Shown here piece after piece: positions 34,540 through 46,270 of a stretch of 64,000 nucleotides of DNA. This DNA comes from Acheta domesticus. Taxonomy: Eukaryota; Arthropoda; Insecta; Orthoptera; Gryllidae. The notes below the pieces were generated by a model. It saw nothing but the letters and a program-made list of their open reading frames with translations, had not been told where the DNA came from and made no database searches. Both the position numbers and the translations under genes were made by a program. Position 1 is the first letter of the stretch. Each line of letters opens with the position of its first letter. The stretch spans positions 30,586,271 through 30,650,270 of the forward strand of contig JAHLJT010000631.1 of assembly GCA_031308135.1 (NCBI GenBank), read 5' to 3'.

Positions 34540-35840
34540 CGCCCCCAACTCTCAAAATTTTGTCTGTAGTTGAAGTTTAATAAATAATTGTTTAAAATAA
34601 TTATAATTCACATTCGCTCATAAACATTCTCTGAACTCGGAATCTTATTTTCAAACAAATATTCTTTCTGAGACCTCTTTTATTTTGACAATCGTTGATG
34701 ATGAATTTTGGCAGATGTACAGTGAAGCTAATGCTTAGTGTTTCCTGAAAATTAATTGTCAAGGGCAAAGGTAACTATTTAACTAATATTATTCGATTAT
34801 TCAGAAAATTGTATAATGTAATGTAAAGTTCAGTGTGAAAGCACCCAAAGCGAGTGCGACAAAATCCAAATTGCTGAGAGCAATTGCTGCAACAGGTTGC
34901 CGGAGCGCGGGCGGCAGTGAAGAGACCCAGCGGTACCAGGCGTCTTTATCAACATTCTGAGGATGTTTTCTCCTGTGTTTTCTTAAATAGTTATTTCTGT
35001 AAAATCCAAACTTCTAATCTCGCAATAAAAGTGGAGTAATTGCAAACATCATACTTGAGATATAGCGGTTTTTACATTTTGGAATACATAGAATAGAGAA
35101 AGTTACGTTGGGCTTCAAAAAATTTCCTCGAGACTATTGTCGAGACTTACTGCCGATCCCTGGAGCACAAAGTCGTTGGTTTGTTTCAAAACTGTCAGTC
35201 TCTCCGTCTTTGGTCTTGGTTAAGGTTCAAGAAAGTTCGATATTGTATTACTATTATTCCCTAACAAACCGGGCTATATCAACATGTAAACATATTGCCA
35301 GTAATGTATACAAATTAAGAAAGAATACAATTAATACTTTCCCTCCTCCAATTTAAATTAAATGACAAAAGATTGTTCGTAAATATTTATAAGAAACTAA
35401 ACGCCTGATGAATACAGGTGGCCAGACTATTAAAAGTCTTTATTTTATGGCCAAACTATTAAAACTACTCTTTAAAAGATACTCCCTGGGAGATAATTGC
35501 GTTTTTACCAAGAGAATACATTATAAAATCACTTCATTGTTTGGAAGAAACATTGTATCACATCTCCCCTTGAGCTTGTGGCATCAATCAACTTTTCGCT
35601 GATAAACGAAACCTCTAAAACACCGTTTTCCATACTTGAAACGAATAACAATTTATTCACGATTTTTCAATAGCGACAGTGAGAATAGAAATATCGCAAT
35701 CTCAATGCAAAATAAAATGAAAAAAAAAAACGCATTATTTCACTATTACATCCGAACCCTCACTGTTTGTTTCATTCGATGAAAACACTATGGATGTAAG
35801 TGCATTGCGGTATACAGTGGTCCGCGAAAGTTCATTATTT
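34540..35840. other. AT-rich intergenic stretch
   Basis: No supported gene or element. A frame at 35108-35356 is not recognised. Confidence 0.45.
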
Positions 35841-36070
35841 ACATTTCATCCCGCCGCAGCGGTATTGTGCCTCTCCAGTGCCACGCCCCCTAAACGGTCT
35901 GCTATCGCCCGCAGGGGGCTTTGCGAACGGCTCAGGGCGGAGGCGGTGGCGGCGGCGGGGCGCTCAAATGGCACATCCACAAACGCATTTGCAAACTCTG
36001 TTCCCCTCTCGGGCGAACGGCGCGCAATTTGACGCAATTGTTTTCTTTCCGCCACCCTCCCTATTATCAG
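35840..36070. other. CpG-rich island
   Basis: GC-rich sequence including GGCGGTGGCGGCGGCGGGGC (about 35943-35962), in an AT-rich setting. Overlapping frames on both strands show no domain. Confidence 0.45.
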
Positions 36071-36457
36071 GCAAATAGCAGCTGCATAGAATTCTGATCG
36101 CGATATTTACTATCGGTCGACTGCTTCTCGGATTTTTTTTTTCTTCTTTTTTTTCCGGAGCGCAAACCGGTGTTTTGTCGCTATTCGGTTCGCCGAACTC
36201 TGGAATGGTGGATGAATACGCAAGTAGGTTTTAGGGATGCCCCAAAGCAAGTGGTGTTAAATCCCATCTGGCAAAGGGCCGAGTTCCCGGTTCGCACTAT
36301 GTTTATTGCATCCGTGTTTGAACTCAAATGTGCACAAAACAATTTGGAAATATTTTCTGCGAAATAAGAATGTTAGTGAAATCGGTATTGATACAGATGT
36401 TGCTAGGAATCCTAAGGAACACATTGCACAAGAGACTAATTACCTTGTGCATCTAAT

Positions 36458-36458
36458 A

Positions 36459-36500
<42 letters not shown>
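36458..36500. repeat. (AAT)n microsatellite
   Basis: About 14 uninterrupted AAT units. The poly-Asn frame across it is an artefact. Confidence 0.95.
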
Positions 36501-37794
36501 TTTTATTCCCCACTTGTTTTACAGAGATAAAAAACATTGAATTTTTTTTGAATTACTAAGGATCGATAATCAGAGTTGATGATTAGCAGTACTGAGTTTA
36601 TAATTTATTATCTGTCTACTTCCACTTATTAGTATTTTTTGTGTGTGGCGTGTTTGTGAAATTTTTTAAAAATTTTCTACCTAAGTTTTTGTGAACATAC
36701 AAAAATTAAAAACCTAGCCTTCAAACATAAAACTAAGTAAAAATTTACAGATATTACAGAAATAGGTATATTTCTATAAACTTATATAACTTCATGAATA
36801 AATTCAAACTTAATTTACGCAGTCAGCAGTTTTTTTACACAGTCACAGTCAACAGTTAATTTAAACAGTTTTAATGGAATATTTCAATTAACGTGTTTAT
36901 ATCATTATCATCATGTTTTAAAAACCCAAATCATTATCCTGCGTTGGAAAATATTCAAGGATTTACTATTTTTCAATGTCATCGGTAATTAATTATAAAT
37001 TTGAGGCCCAATGAAGACCAAGGTTCTTGATATTAGAGATTGATGAATTTTGGGTTTTTTAATTTCATTAGAAGCTTTGCTAATTATGACAAGGGAGAGA
37101 TACCACCACTACCACACACAATATAATGCTTTCTTTCGACCATCTTTTATCCGTCGTTTGATGCTCGCTTGTCTACCAATGAAGAGGAAAATAATAGTAA
37201 GACGGAGTCTGCGCTGTAATGGAAGATGTCTCCCGCTGAGTTTTCCATTTCAGAAAACGTGGCGCGAGGAACTTCATCTAGTGCTTTGTGTGGTAGCACC
37301 AAAGTATTCTCAAAGTACACGAGCAAATTCGTCTATCAGATTTTGGAGACGGAAAATTAGAGTTAAAAAGTTCTACACGAGAAAGAGTCATTAAAATGCT
37401 TTGATTATCTCTTCCAGTTGAGAGGTTCATCCACTTAATTCCTTCATATTTCGAAAATATTTGTACCACATATTTTGCTAATGTTTGTTTAAAATATCGC
37501 TTATTATTGTAGCTATATTTACTGCAGCATTTCCTAATGAGCAAAATGTATCTTGGGACAAGACCGCGTATCTACACATGGTTTCCAAAAGGATTTCTCG
37601 CACGTGAAAATATAAAAACATTTAATCGGCTTAACGAAACATCTGATAATATTTATATTGATTTCAAAAAACATTTTTACGTTTGCGGTAATTAAAATAA
37701 AGTGTTTGGAGTTTTTTTTAAAGCTGTAAATTTCAAACACTGCATCTGTAATGGAAAGTGGAGTTTGCTTTACTCTTTAGTCCTCCCCTTTTGT
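36501..37794. other. AT-rich intergenic stretch
   Basis: No supported gene. A 114-codon frame at 37050-37394 is Arg/Lys/His-rich and unrecognised. Confidence 0.45.
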
Positions 37795-38341
37795 ATTGAT
37801 TGATTGTTCGTGATTCCGGGCGTGTCAACTACAGAGGTCATTTGTTCCGTAAGTGTCGGGCGTGTTCTTTCCTCGGGAGGTAACGGTGATATTTTCCCCG
37901 CTGGCTGGCACATTCCGATGCCTTCCTACCGTGTGACTAGCGGGGTGTACCCCTCAACCTGGTATCTCCCACCAGCGGGGCCCCGCACCAGCCGGGACAC
38001 GCTCTAAGCTTCCGACTGGTCTCCCGGCATGAATGGTAATGTAGTACATGTTAGTGTAAGTGTGCGTGTGTAAAGGGTGAGGATAGGACAAGGAAGAGGA
38101 AGGAAAGATCGCGCGCGGTCCCTTTTGTTAGGGTATAGCTCCGGCCTTCGCCTGTTGTTGATTAGAGAAAGCACGTAAAATTACTAATCAGAGCGGCTTT
38201 CCGCTAGAATTCTCCTCCAGACCTTCGACCTAGCTGACAAGCTAGGGTCGAAAATCTTGCCGCCGTGAACCTAGGGCCTCCCGGTCAGAGGTACGTTGAC
38301 GCAGTGACATCAGTTGATGCACTGAGCCATCTCTCCTGGTA
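37795..38341 (-). mobile_element. SINE-A copy 3 (- strand)
   Basis: A near-complete copy in minus orientation: (CAAT)n tail on the + strand as ATTGATTGATTG (37795-37806), body shared with the other copies, and the tRNA-like head at 38270-38341 ending CTGAGCCATCTCTCCTGGT. The B-box region (GTGAACCTAGGGCCTCC) is mutated. No convincing target duplication was found. Confidence 0.87.
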
Positions 38342-38406
38342 CGTTGTGGTACGAGAAGCGTAACGCGCACCTAACGTTCAGTACGGCTGCGAAATTGATG
38401 TCGATG

Positions 38407-38449
38407 TATTAAAATATCGATCTTTTTACAGAAAATCGATATTTTAATA
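38407..38449. repeat. Perfect 15-bp hairpin
   Basis: TATTAAAATATCGAT (38407-38421) and its exact complement (38435-38449) are separated by 13 nt. Confidence 0.85.
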
Positions 38450-38641
38450 TAAATTTATCGAAGCTCAATTTTTCAACATTAATTGATTCTCCAGAGATCG
38501 GCAAATTGCTTTATAAAATCTATTGGCCGATTTCGTAACTATTACCCCCATTGTACTCGCATCTCTTCAATCCTTCGCGAGTAATATTGAACGAATTCTC
38601 ATATTCACACATAATGCGTCACTGCTAACGTAACAGATGAT

Positions 38642-38889
38642 CAGTGGCGGATCCAGCCGACTATTTGGCGGGCGAGGGGAGCATCGTAGCTTTTCGTTTA
38701 GTAATAAACGTATTTGTTATTATATTGTACATTTTTCTGAACTACAGACACTATACAACATTATTGTTTAAATAATTACATAATTCGAACATCAATAAAT
38801 ATTTAAATCAATTTTGCCAAATAAAGGAAGGTAACCGAAAACTCTAGGCCTGGGGGGGGGGACGCCCCTTTCCTCTGGATCCACCAATG
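38642..38889. mobile_element. Nonautonomous hAT-like element 1 (GGCGGATCCA type)
   Basis: The left end CAGTGGCGGATCCAG is mirrored by CTCTGGATCCACCAATG at the right (13 of 15 matching). The interior is 248 bp, AT-rich and noncoding, with a G10 run near 38852. The 8-bp flanks match only partly, so the insertion is old. Confidence 0.72.
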
Positions 38890-39053
38890 CATGTGAGGTC
38901 GTGCAACAGCACTGCCTTAAGAAAGAGGTCGCGCCGTATTAAATATTTGCTATTCATGTGTTGGAACATCAACTTTTTTGATACTCTTCATCTTATGTAA
39001 AAATAACTGTTGTATTTAATATCGTTTTATAGTTCAATAGTATCAGGGGCGGA

Positions 39054-39301
39054 TCCAGAAACGAATTTTGGGAGGGGAAGTTTTTTTATTCAAAATGTTT
39101 TGGTCGAATGTGTCATATTACAGATTATGTAGAATGACGCAGGCTAAACTCAGCTCATCATGCGATACATTCTTATTTGTTTTAATGTTTATACGAAAAT
39201 AGTTTTGCTTGAAAGTTTCGGGACAAATTAAAATTAATAGTTACTGAAACATTTTGGGAGGGGAAATTTCCCTCATTTCCCTCCCCGTGGATCCGTGCCT
39301 G
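39054..39301. mobile_element. Nonautonomous hAT-like element 2 (GGCGGATCCA type)
   Basis: The left end CAGGGGCGGATCCA is mirrored by TGGATCCGTGCCTG at the right. Flanks AATAGTAT and ATAGTGTA share ATAGT, consistent with a decayed 8-bp duplication. TTTTGGGAGGGGAA is directly repeated near both ends (39069 and 39252). It lies 165 bp from element 1 and shares its terminal word. Confidence 0.75.
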
Positions 39302-39369
39302 ATAGTGTACTATCATGTTGCGTTATTAATGAAGGATTTTTTATATGTTTCATTTCCTGTAGTATTTTA

Positions 39370-39480
39370 CACGAGTATTTTATTGGTCGTTCTTAAGAAG
39401 TGTGCGCGCTACTTTTTGTAAAATCGTTTTGTGATTTTGTTCAACAGCATCTTTGCTACCACAACCACTAATGGAGTATT
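39370..39480 (+). repeat. Diverged dispersed repeat, pair of 9.5 kb
   Basis: Same-orientation partner of 9546-9665 (TTCTTAAGAAGTGTGCGCGC core, then TTCAACAGCAT). Class unknown. Confidence 0.4.
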
Positions 39481-39923
39481 TTCATCTAAGTAAAAATAAC
39501 AGAAATCTGGCGATTTGTATATTTCTTGTTGAGAGACGGTATTTGGGTGGGCTTTGTAGTCCACTTTTTGTGTGGAGGAAGCGAACATGCTCATTCTAAG
39601 TGTATGGATCCATGATTTTGATTTCCACAGACATATTACTATACATTTTTGAAAGTGCTGTAATAGGTAAATTCTATGTATTTTAATGTTTATTATTAGT
39701 CACTGTCTTGAAAGCAATTTTTGACGAACCACAAAATATGTTATTTTCACGTATCACATCTTGGGAATAATATGCTTCTGTCAGTGAGCATAAAGCGTGA
39801 TGTCATTTTACATCATTCTGAATTTTCTAGTTTGGATTGACCTTGAGACCATTCGTAGTTTAAGATAATGAAATACAATCAATTTTGAAGTAATACAAAA
39901 ATGTTTTTTTAACAAGCTTTGCA

Positions 39924-40184
39924 CCGGAAAACAATGAAAATTCCTGAAAACAACTTATATATAAATGTTCAATAAAAATATAATAATAAATATTTTATTC
40001 TTGATGTCTTCCGGGCTGATGGGCCGTGGTCCATCGACTGCGGTGGGCGAAACGTTTGACAGTTCTAAGCCAATTGGACCTCGGCTCATCAGCCCGGAAG
40101 ACATCAAGAATAAAATATTTATTATTATATTTTTATTGAACATTTATATATAAGTTGTTTTCAGGAATTTTCATTGTTTTCCGG
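39924..40184. repeat. Perfect 98-bp inverted repeat with 65-bp spacer
   Basis: 39924-40021 is the exact reverse complement of 40087-40184 over 98 bp, and weaker pairing continues about 13 bp into the spacer. Both strands therefore encode nearly the same short frame, which is not evidence for a protein. On the + strand the spacer edge holds GATGTC (40003-40008), CTGATGG (40016-40022), GCC (40023-40025) and GGCGAAAC (40046-40053), a partial hammerhead-like layout. Two tail-to-tail copies of one element, as seen for Penelope-like pseudo-LTRs, would explain it; coding sequence is absent. Confidence 0.9.
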
Positions 40185-41218
40185 CCGTGAAAGCCTTCAA
40201 TGCTTAATAAATATTGTGACAAAAATACAAAGAGCAATCACGAAAGTTTTTCGCAAATTAATGTCCTTCTAATACTAATTAGGCGCGGGAAAATGGTCGA
40301 AGTAGACTTCACTCCCATTGGACTGTAATCGTTCTCGATTTTCAAATGTCGACGTCTATTCCGTTCGAAGTAATATTCAGGGCTTTGCAACTCTACGCCA
40401 AAACCGGGGACGAAGCTGGAGGGTGCTACTCTAGGAGGCGCTAGTGTCGCCGGGTACAGCTGCAGGTTAGGCTCGCCAACTTCCGTACATTAAAATTGGC
40501 TGATTTCTGAGATATACAAAAAGGGTCTTCTGAATGTTGAATTATTCATAATATACACACATAAGAAAGCGCGAACATCGACGATATTATTTGTAACATT
40601 ACGTGCCTGCTTCCGTCTCGTGAACCTACGCAGCAGTCACGGACGTTTGAAGTATCGTTGGTAGTAGTTCGTATTTTAGTTCCTGAAAGGAGATACTGGC
40701 GAGCGCGCCTCTGTAATGGTCTCCACCACGTTAAATGGGATTTAAAGGCCCTGATGTACCGTGCCTTTCGGTTGTGATTGAATGTTGTGGACAAGAAGAA
40801 TGGAACGAAACGGAAGGGAACTAGAAGAGGAAGATTTGTAATTAGTGTACTACTCTTCAGATATCACGATCAGTATTTAAACATCCCGGTGAAATGTGCT
40901 ATATCAGAGTAGTCCTCCTGAAGGTTGTGTTTCGACCACACTCAGAGGCAGAAACAGGTATGTTTGTACAACTTAGGTCAACACGGCGCGCATGTGTGTA
41001 GCGTTGAACGGCTGAATGTTAAGTAAACACTATTGGCACTGCGATCCTAATACGGGGATATGTGACAGTGTGCTCGTACGATCATACGACCTCCATGCAG
41101 TCGCGTGTGGTGCAGATGTCTGTTGCTTTTCGCGTGTGCAAATGTGTTTGCTTCAGAATGATCCGTTTGACAAACAAGCTTGCGGTGGTGGTGGTGGTGT
41201 GCTTCTTGTACACGGACG

Positions 41219-41220
<2 letters not shown>
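40185..41220. other. Intergenic stretch
   Basis: No supported gene or element. Confidence 0.5.
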
Positions 41221-41266
<46 letters not shown>

Positions 41267-41343
41267 GTCTGTCTGTTTCTCTCTCTCTCTCTCTCTCTCT
41301 CTACTGTTTAGGCATTTTCTTGTGTGGAAAAAATCGAAATATA

Positions 41344-41409
<66 letters not shown>
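41221..41409. repeat. (CT)n and (GA)n microsatellites in inverted arrangement
   Basis: A (CT)n tract with a few GTCT interruptions (41221-41303) is followed after ~42 bp by a pure (GA)n tract (41346-41409). The two could pair as a hairpin with ~60-bp arms, and each can form triplex DNA. Ser/Leu- and Arg/Glu-repeat frames across them are artefacts. Confidence 0.95.
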
Positions 41410-41416
<7 letters not shown>

Positions 41417-42284
41417 ATGTTAACTACTCCTGTAATGTTTTCTGGTGAAAGTGTGGCAGATGTTAGGGTGCTATGTGGAGCGTAATGCCGAAGATATTAT
41501 TGTGTATTTAATAAATACCCAAAATATTCTCAAAGATATTTTTTCATAAGAAAAATTGCAAATCTTCAGACTGTGCTCGAAGAAATTAATTACGCTGTCC
41601 AGTAACCACTATTTTACGCTAAGATGTATATTTTTTTTTATTTTATATGAATAGAAAATCTCAATCACACTAATGTCAATCGGCCCGTAATGACAAACGT
41701 GGCAATTAACTTGCATATCATAGCAATAATCTTTCCTAGATACGGCTCGTTAGAAAATTGTTTGAACATTTTTGTTATAATTATGTACTACTTAGTCTGT
41801 ATGTTCTATTCGTGAAAGCAGCAACAACACATATTTGACAGTGCCCTTGATTATAAGTTTCCCATAATGGTCATAGAAAGTAAGAAAACTTCCGTAATGG
41901 TCTTCTTTCGTCCAATTCCAAGTAAGGAAACATTGAAATTTGGGCAACTACGAGGTGAACATGAAATTCAGATAAAGCACTGTGCACCCGGGAGTCGCTT
42001 TCATAATTAATTCACCTCCATAAAACATTCTAGTACTAAACGAGTGTATTTTAGAAGAAAAAAAAAACCAACAACATTTTACGTTGAAACAAAACTCAAC
42101 AAAACATCTGTCACGTCCCGAAAAAAATAGCAAGGTACACCGCGTTCCGTTGTTTTTCGTTGCGCTCGGCGTAGCAGGATTATTGTACCAATTTATTAAA
42201 ATAATACATTTTCGCGTTTGCCGAGTGAGATTTCTAAGACCTTCAAAACCCAACAGTATCCGTTGCACTTGGTTTCGCAGACTA
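41410..42284. other. AT-rich intergenic stretch
   Basis: No supported gene or element. Confidence 0.5.
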
Positions 42285-42286
42285 TA

Positions 42287-42463
42287 CTCCGATTTAAACA
42301 CAGTGGTACTTTAAGGTCACGAGCTGGAAGGAGTGGGCGTCGTGGCCATCCAAATGGGAGCTCCAACACCAAACATTTAAATCGAAACGAAGCTTTCGAC
42401 TGCATATCAGTGTCCTCTCCGTTCATGTCGTGACTTTGAGGTGCCAGTATGTTTAAATCGAAG
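42287..42463. mobile_element. Foldback MITE (CTCCGATTTAAAC type)
   Basis: The left end CTCCGATTTAAACACAG and further TTAAGGTCACGA are mirrored by TCGTGACTTTGAGG ... GTTTAAATCGAAG at the right. TA flanks both ends (42285-42286, 42464-42465). Length is 177 bp. The right TA is shared with the end of the pogo-like element that follows. Confidence 0.78.
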
Positions 42464-42465
42464 TA

Positions 42466-43286
42466 CAATAATCTCTCAACATTCGCGAGAGTGAGGTTCC
42501 CAAAAAACCTCTCGAATGTCAAAACCGCGAATATTGAGTCTGTATTTTGAAATTCTAACAAACTATTGCAGAACTAATTACGAGCTACTAAAACAATTTA
42601 CAATTAACATCCTAAAGAGAAGAAATAAAACAATATTTTAAACTAATTTCGAAGTTGAAAGTGATTGACTATAGGATTTGATTTTTTTCTTTTTTCATCA
42701 CCCTCATCGTTGTTCTAATATCCAAACATGGAAAAGTCGCTGCTTGTATTTCTCGCATAAATTTCGAAGTTATTTTCATGTTCGGATCATATTCGAATGC
42801 TCTTTCCACCAGAACTTGTTGAAAGTTTTGAACGCCAATAACAGCTTTGACGTTGAAATTGGTCAAGGACGCAGTTTCGCTTCTGTTACTTCATTACGTT
42901 CGAGGTTTTTTTTGCTGATGATTTCCCAAAGCTGCTCTTCAGTGAGGTAATTATAATGAGAGTTGTACAAATTCTGAAAAGCTTTTCTGTTCATGTGGCC
43001 AAAACCCTTACCTTCAACTGAATTGAATTATTTTACAATTGTATTATTCTATTAATGTGAATTGACGATCCAACTTTGAAATTTTTGCAGAACATGATAC
43101 TTTGAGCTCCGGTGACTGCCGAGTTCGTTTCCCAGATAACGCTGATAAAGGAAATAAAATGTGCTCCCTTTCAAATAAGTACGACCAAAGACGCACTCGC
43201 GAATGTTGAAATCGCGAATATAACCGGTAGCATTTCTCATATAACGAATAACGCATAACGAATTCGCGGATGTCGAGGGATTACTG
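42466..43286. mobile_element. Pogo/Tigger-like element, decayed
   Basis: The left end CAATAATCTCTCAACATTCG and the inverted right end CAGTAATCCCTCGACATCCG match at 19 of the terminal 23 positions. All four differences are transitions, as expected from decay. TA flanks both ends (42464-42465, 43287-43288). CGCGAATGTTGAAATCGCGAA words repeat near both ends. TIRs starting CAGTAATCCCTCG with a TA duplication are typical of pogo/Tigger elements. At 821 bp it is too short for a full transposase, and the short frames inside (42669-42950) were not recognised. Confidence 0.75.
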
Positions 43287-43288
43287 TA

Positions 43289-45689
43289 TATATCTCGGCC
43301 CCCGCCCTTGCTAGAGAGTCCACCGTCAACGTTGCTTCTTTTCCGCGGAAGGTTATTCGCCTTTAGCCGAGTTGGCATGCGCCTGCTCTCGCGATGAAAG
43401 GTTGAGGACGTCCACTCCAGACAGCGACGAACTGCACTCGTTCACGCACACGCGCTCTGGGCCAAACGTGTTTCAGAAACGGGTTTCGCCCGCAGTCCCG
43501 CCATGATAATAGCCGTGCTCGTACTTTAAATCAAAGACGTGACTATTTATAGTTCGTAATCACTGTGACTTTCCAGGAAGCACGGGAGCTCCGATAAAAT
43601 CGTAATGAAATATGCAAAACTCGCAGTTTTTTTGTAGTAAAATGAGGGATAGTTGAAATTCTGTTGTACGAAATGTAGTCAGCCGCAAAACGTGCTTGAG
43701 TTGTAGGTTCGAATCCCATGCAACTCAGGGATGTTATTGCCGTGTGGTTAACGGTTAAATGGCAAAGAAATACCACCCTTAATTTTGTTTAGACATTACT
43801 TATTTCATTATTGTCCGGTAACGACGTGCAAAACTTTTCTGATAGGTGGTCAAGCACTTCTCGCGAGAAAAAACTTTTGAGGAAGAAGTTTAAACGTCAT
43901 TTTACTTTAAGTCATTGTAAAACATCGACAAACGAATATACATAAGAACTGAAGGAAAATGTACTCTATACTTGAATATAGTAGCTTTAATTACATTACG
44001 TCGAGTTTTAAATAAAATTCACTTTGAGGTAAAATATATGTGACTTTCTGTCATCTGCAGACAATCGTAATCATAAAATTTCTTTTAACACTTCTTCAGT
44101 GCAGTTCAACAAACATGGTATTATTTCCTTTCACACCGAAAATGATTTTCTGCTCTATTAAGGAGAGCTTCCACGAAAAACAAATTAAACGTACTACAGT
44201 GCACAATTACTTACGACTAGAATTGGGGGTGTGAACTACTCCAGCAAAATATGGAGATCTCTGTTGGTATGAGTTTAACTGAAACGTTTTCTTCGTCTTT
44301 TCATACGTTCTGGAAATGGTCGTTTGAACGTATCAACACAAATAATGTTGCCATTCGCATGTACGACCGCGCACTTCTTTGCGGCCCGCGTGATAAACAT
44401 GCAAATAAACTTGCAGTACAAAGCGAGTCGCGTGCTCCGGGCCGGGAGCATAAGCAATCTACGGAACAAAGCTCACTATTCACGCCTCGTAAAACCAACA
44501 GCGTTCCGCCAGGAAAACGTTCCGTACACTTATACTTACGCACAAATACACCCACGCCGCCCACATACTCATTCGCACAGACACACACACATGGGATACA
44601 TACGCACAGATATACATACACACACACTCACACACCACTACTACCACCACATTCAGTGATATGTGGACTCCTTTAGTGCTAGCATTAATCCTGATTAACA
44701 CTTAAAACGGATTGTTTTTACTAGTGCGTTCCATCCTATTTTACAGTCATCGTGCCCCTCGCATTCGCCTACTGTAGGGAGTAATAGCAACAACTTCCAA
44801 TGGGAGCAAATAAACAGAATGCAAGAATTCAGGCCCAACACCCCTGCTCATGCGAATTTCTTAATGAAAGTATTATGGATCAGTCGAGCAGCAAGTATTG
44901 TCAAATGAATACTTCTTTCTTTAAACTATTAAAATATGATCTCAGATGTTCGAACGTACCGTAGAAACAATTAAACGGGATCCGATGATCTTACTACTAT
45001 TAACTTTTTTCAGATTCACCTTACTCCAGAATAACTGCTACAGATTAACTTACCAGTACTTCTCGTGATTTTATCTGTATTCAGTTTCTGATAAACACGC
45101 ATCGGTGACGCACCGATATTTCCACCTTATGTGATAGGGCGCGACATAGACTCCATAACATCGATGTTTCAAGACGTCGAGGTATCTCATCACTTTCTCG
45201 GAAGTTCGAGGTATCTCCTGAGATGGATCTTCACCTGCTTCGGTCATTTCTTTAGATTGTTTTGGAGAAAAGCACGGATAGAAGTTTTCAACAGAAACTA
45301 GTTTCTATTGCGCACCATGAAAATTTGCTTGGAATGCTGTAATCAGTGCTCGTTGCGAGCTTTTACCTTCAACTGTTTATTGTGCCAGAGAAGGGGAAGT
45401 GAGGTCATAATTCAAGAAAAGTTGCGCGGTTATTACGCTCAGCATGGTAGGCGTAATACAACAATCCAATATTTGCATTCTTTTTTTCACTCAAAATTGC
45501 TTGCGTCCAGTTCTTAACCTTAGCTAAATGTTCTTTCCAATAACTGCCACTGCGCTAGTAAAATAGAATGTAAGTGAAATTACGATTCAATGAAATTCAA
45601 ATGATTTATTTTAAATATTATTTCACGTTAAAAATTACCACTTATAAAATAAATTAAAACTGAAAAGCTTAGTATAGTATTAATTGCAA
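43289..45689. other. Intergenic stretch
   Basis: No supported gene. It contains a tRNA-like patch at 43679-43790 and an impure (CA)n region at about 44577-44635. Confidence 0.45.
43679..43790 (+). other. tRNA-like sequence, possible SINE head
   Basis: A perfect B-box-like GTAGGTTCGAATCCCATG (43703-43720) is preceded by a weak A-box-like GTAGTCAGCCGCAAAAC. What follows (GTGTGGTTAACGGTTAAATGG) does not match SINE-A or SINE-B. The B-box context ATTCGAATCCCAT-like resembles the minus-strand patch at 19.3 kb, so both may belong to a third SINE family. Confidence 0.35.
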
Positions 45690-45890
45690 TTTTAATGTAC
45701 ACAATCGAACGAAACATTTTACTATAAAGATTTTCAATGATTAATCATGTATCAATACTAGGTTTGTAAGCTTCTCTGTGATATGAGAAGAACCTGTATC
45801 ATAATGCAATCTGTATCGTAATGAATATCATTATGCAACAGGTTACTGCCATCAAATGACAGAATTATACAAAGAGGATAGAAAAAATAT
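45690..45890 (+). repeat. Dispersed repeat C, copy 1
   Basis: Aligns with 62890-63095 in the same orientation at roughly 75-80%. Shared words include ACACAATCGAACGAAACATTT, TTTGTAAGCTTC/TTTGTAAACTTC, GAACCTGTATCATAAT and GCCATCAAATGACA. No terminal repeats, A tail or coding signal were found, so its class is unknown. Confidence 0.7.
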
Positions 45891-45979
45891 TAATCCTATC
45901 TAATGCAATAAGGCAAAAAAAAATCAAGCTGAGAATTTCCAGTAAAACTCTCCGCATAGAAGACCCGGGGGAGTCGAGC

Positions 45980-46260
45980 GTTCGCATTATTAGTTTTCCG
46001 CCGCCCCGCGAACAGCGCGGATCGCATTCCGCCGGCCTTTGTTTAGCGCGAGCTCCTTTGAATGGCGGCCGCGGCGCGGCGCCCGTATTCGGCGGCTGCA
46101 TCTGACGAAGTGCGCGCGATCGCGGATTGCGCGTGATTCGGACGCCCACCGGCGCTTTTGTCGCGTCCGGCGCCGCCCACTGCGCAGCGCACGACGCGCC
46201 AGGTGGCGCGGGCCTCCACGCCAGACGCAGTGGGCCGCGCACGCCGAGCGGGCGGACAAT
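45980..46260. other. CpG-rich island
   Basis: A CpG-dense 280-bp patch with complex (non-tandem) sequence and many GCGC and CGCG words. SINE-A copy 4 inserted at its right edge. It is the least repetitive GC-rich patch in the window and so a fair candidate for a true CpG-island promoter, but no gene was found. Confidence 0.5.
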
Positions 46261-46270
46261 CCGGACTCTC

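Noticed and set aside
39955..40153. Nearly identical 62-codon frames on both strands
   Set aside because: Consequence of the perfect 98-bp inverted repeat; not a protein gene.
41016..41448. Ser/Leu- and Arg/Glu-repeat frames
   Set aside because: Direct translations of the (CT)n and (GA)n microsatellites.
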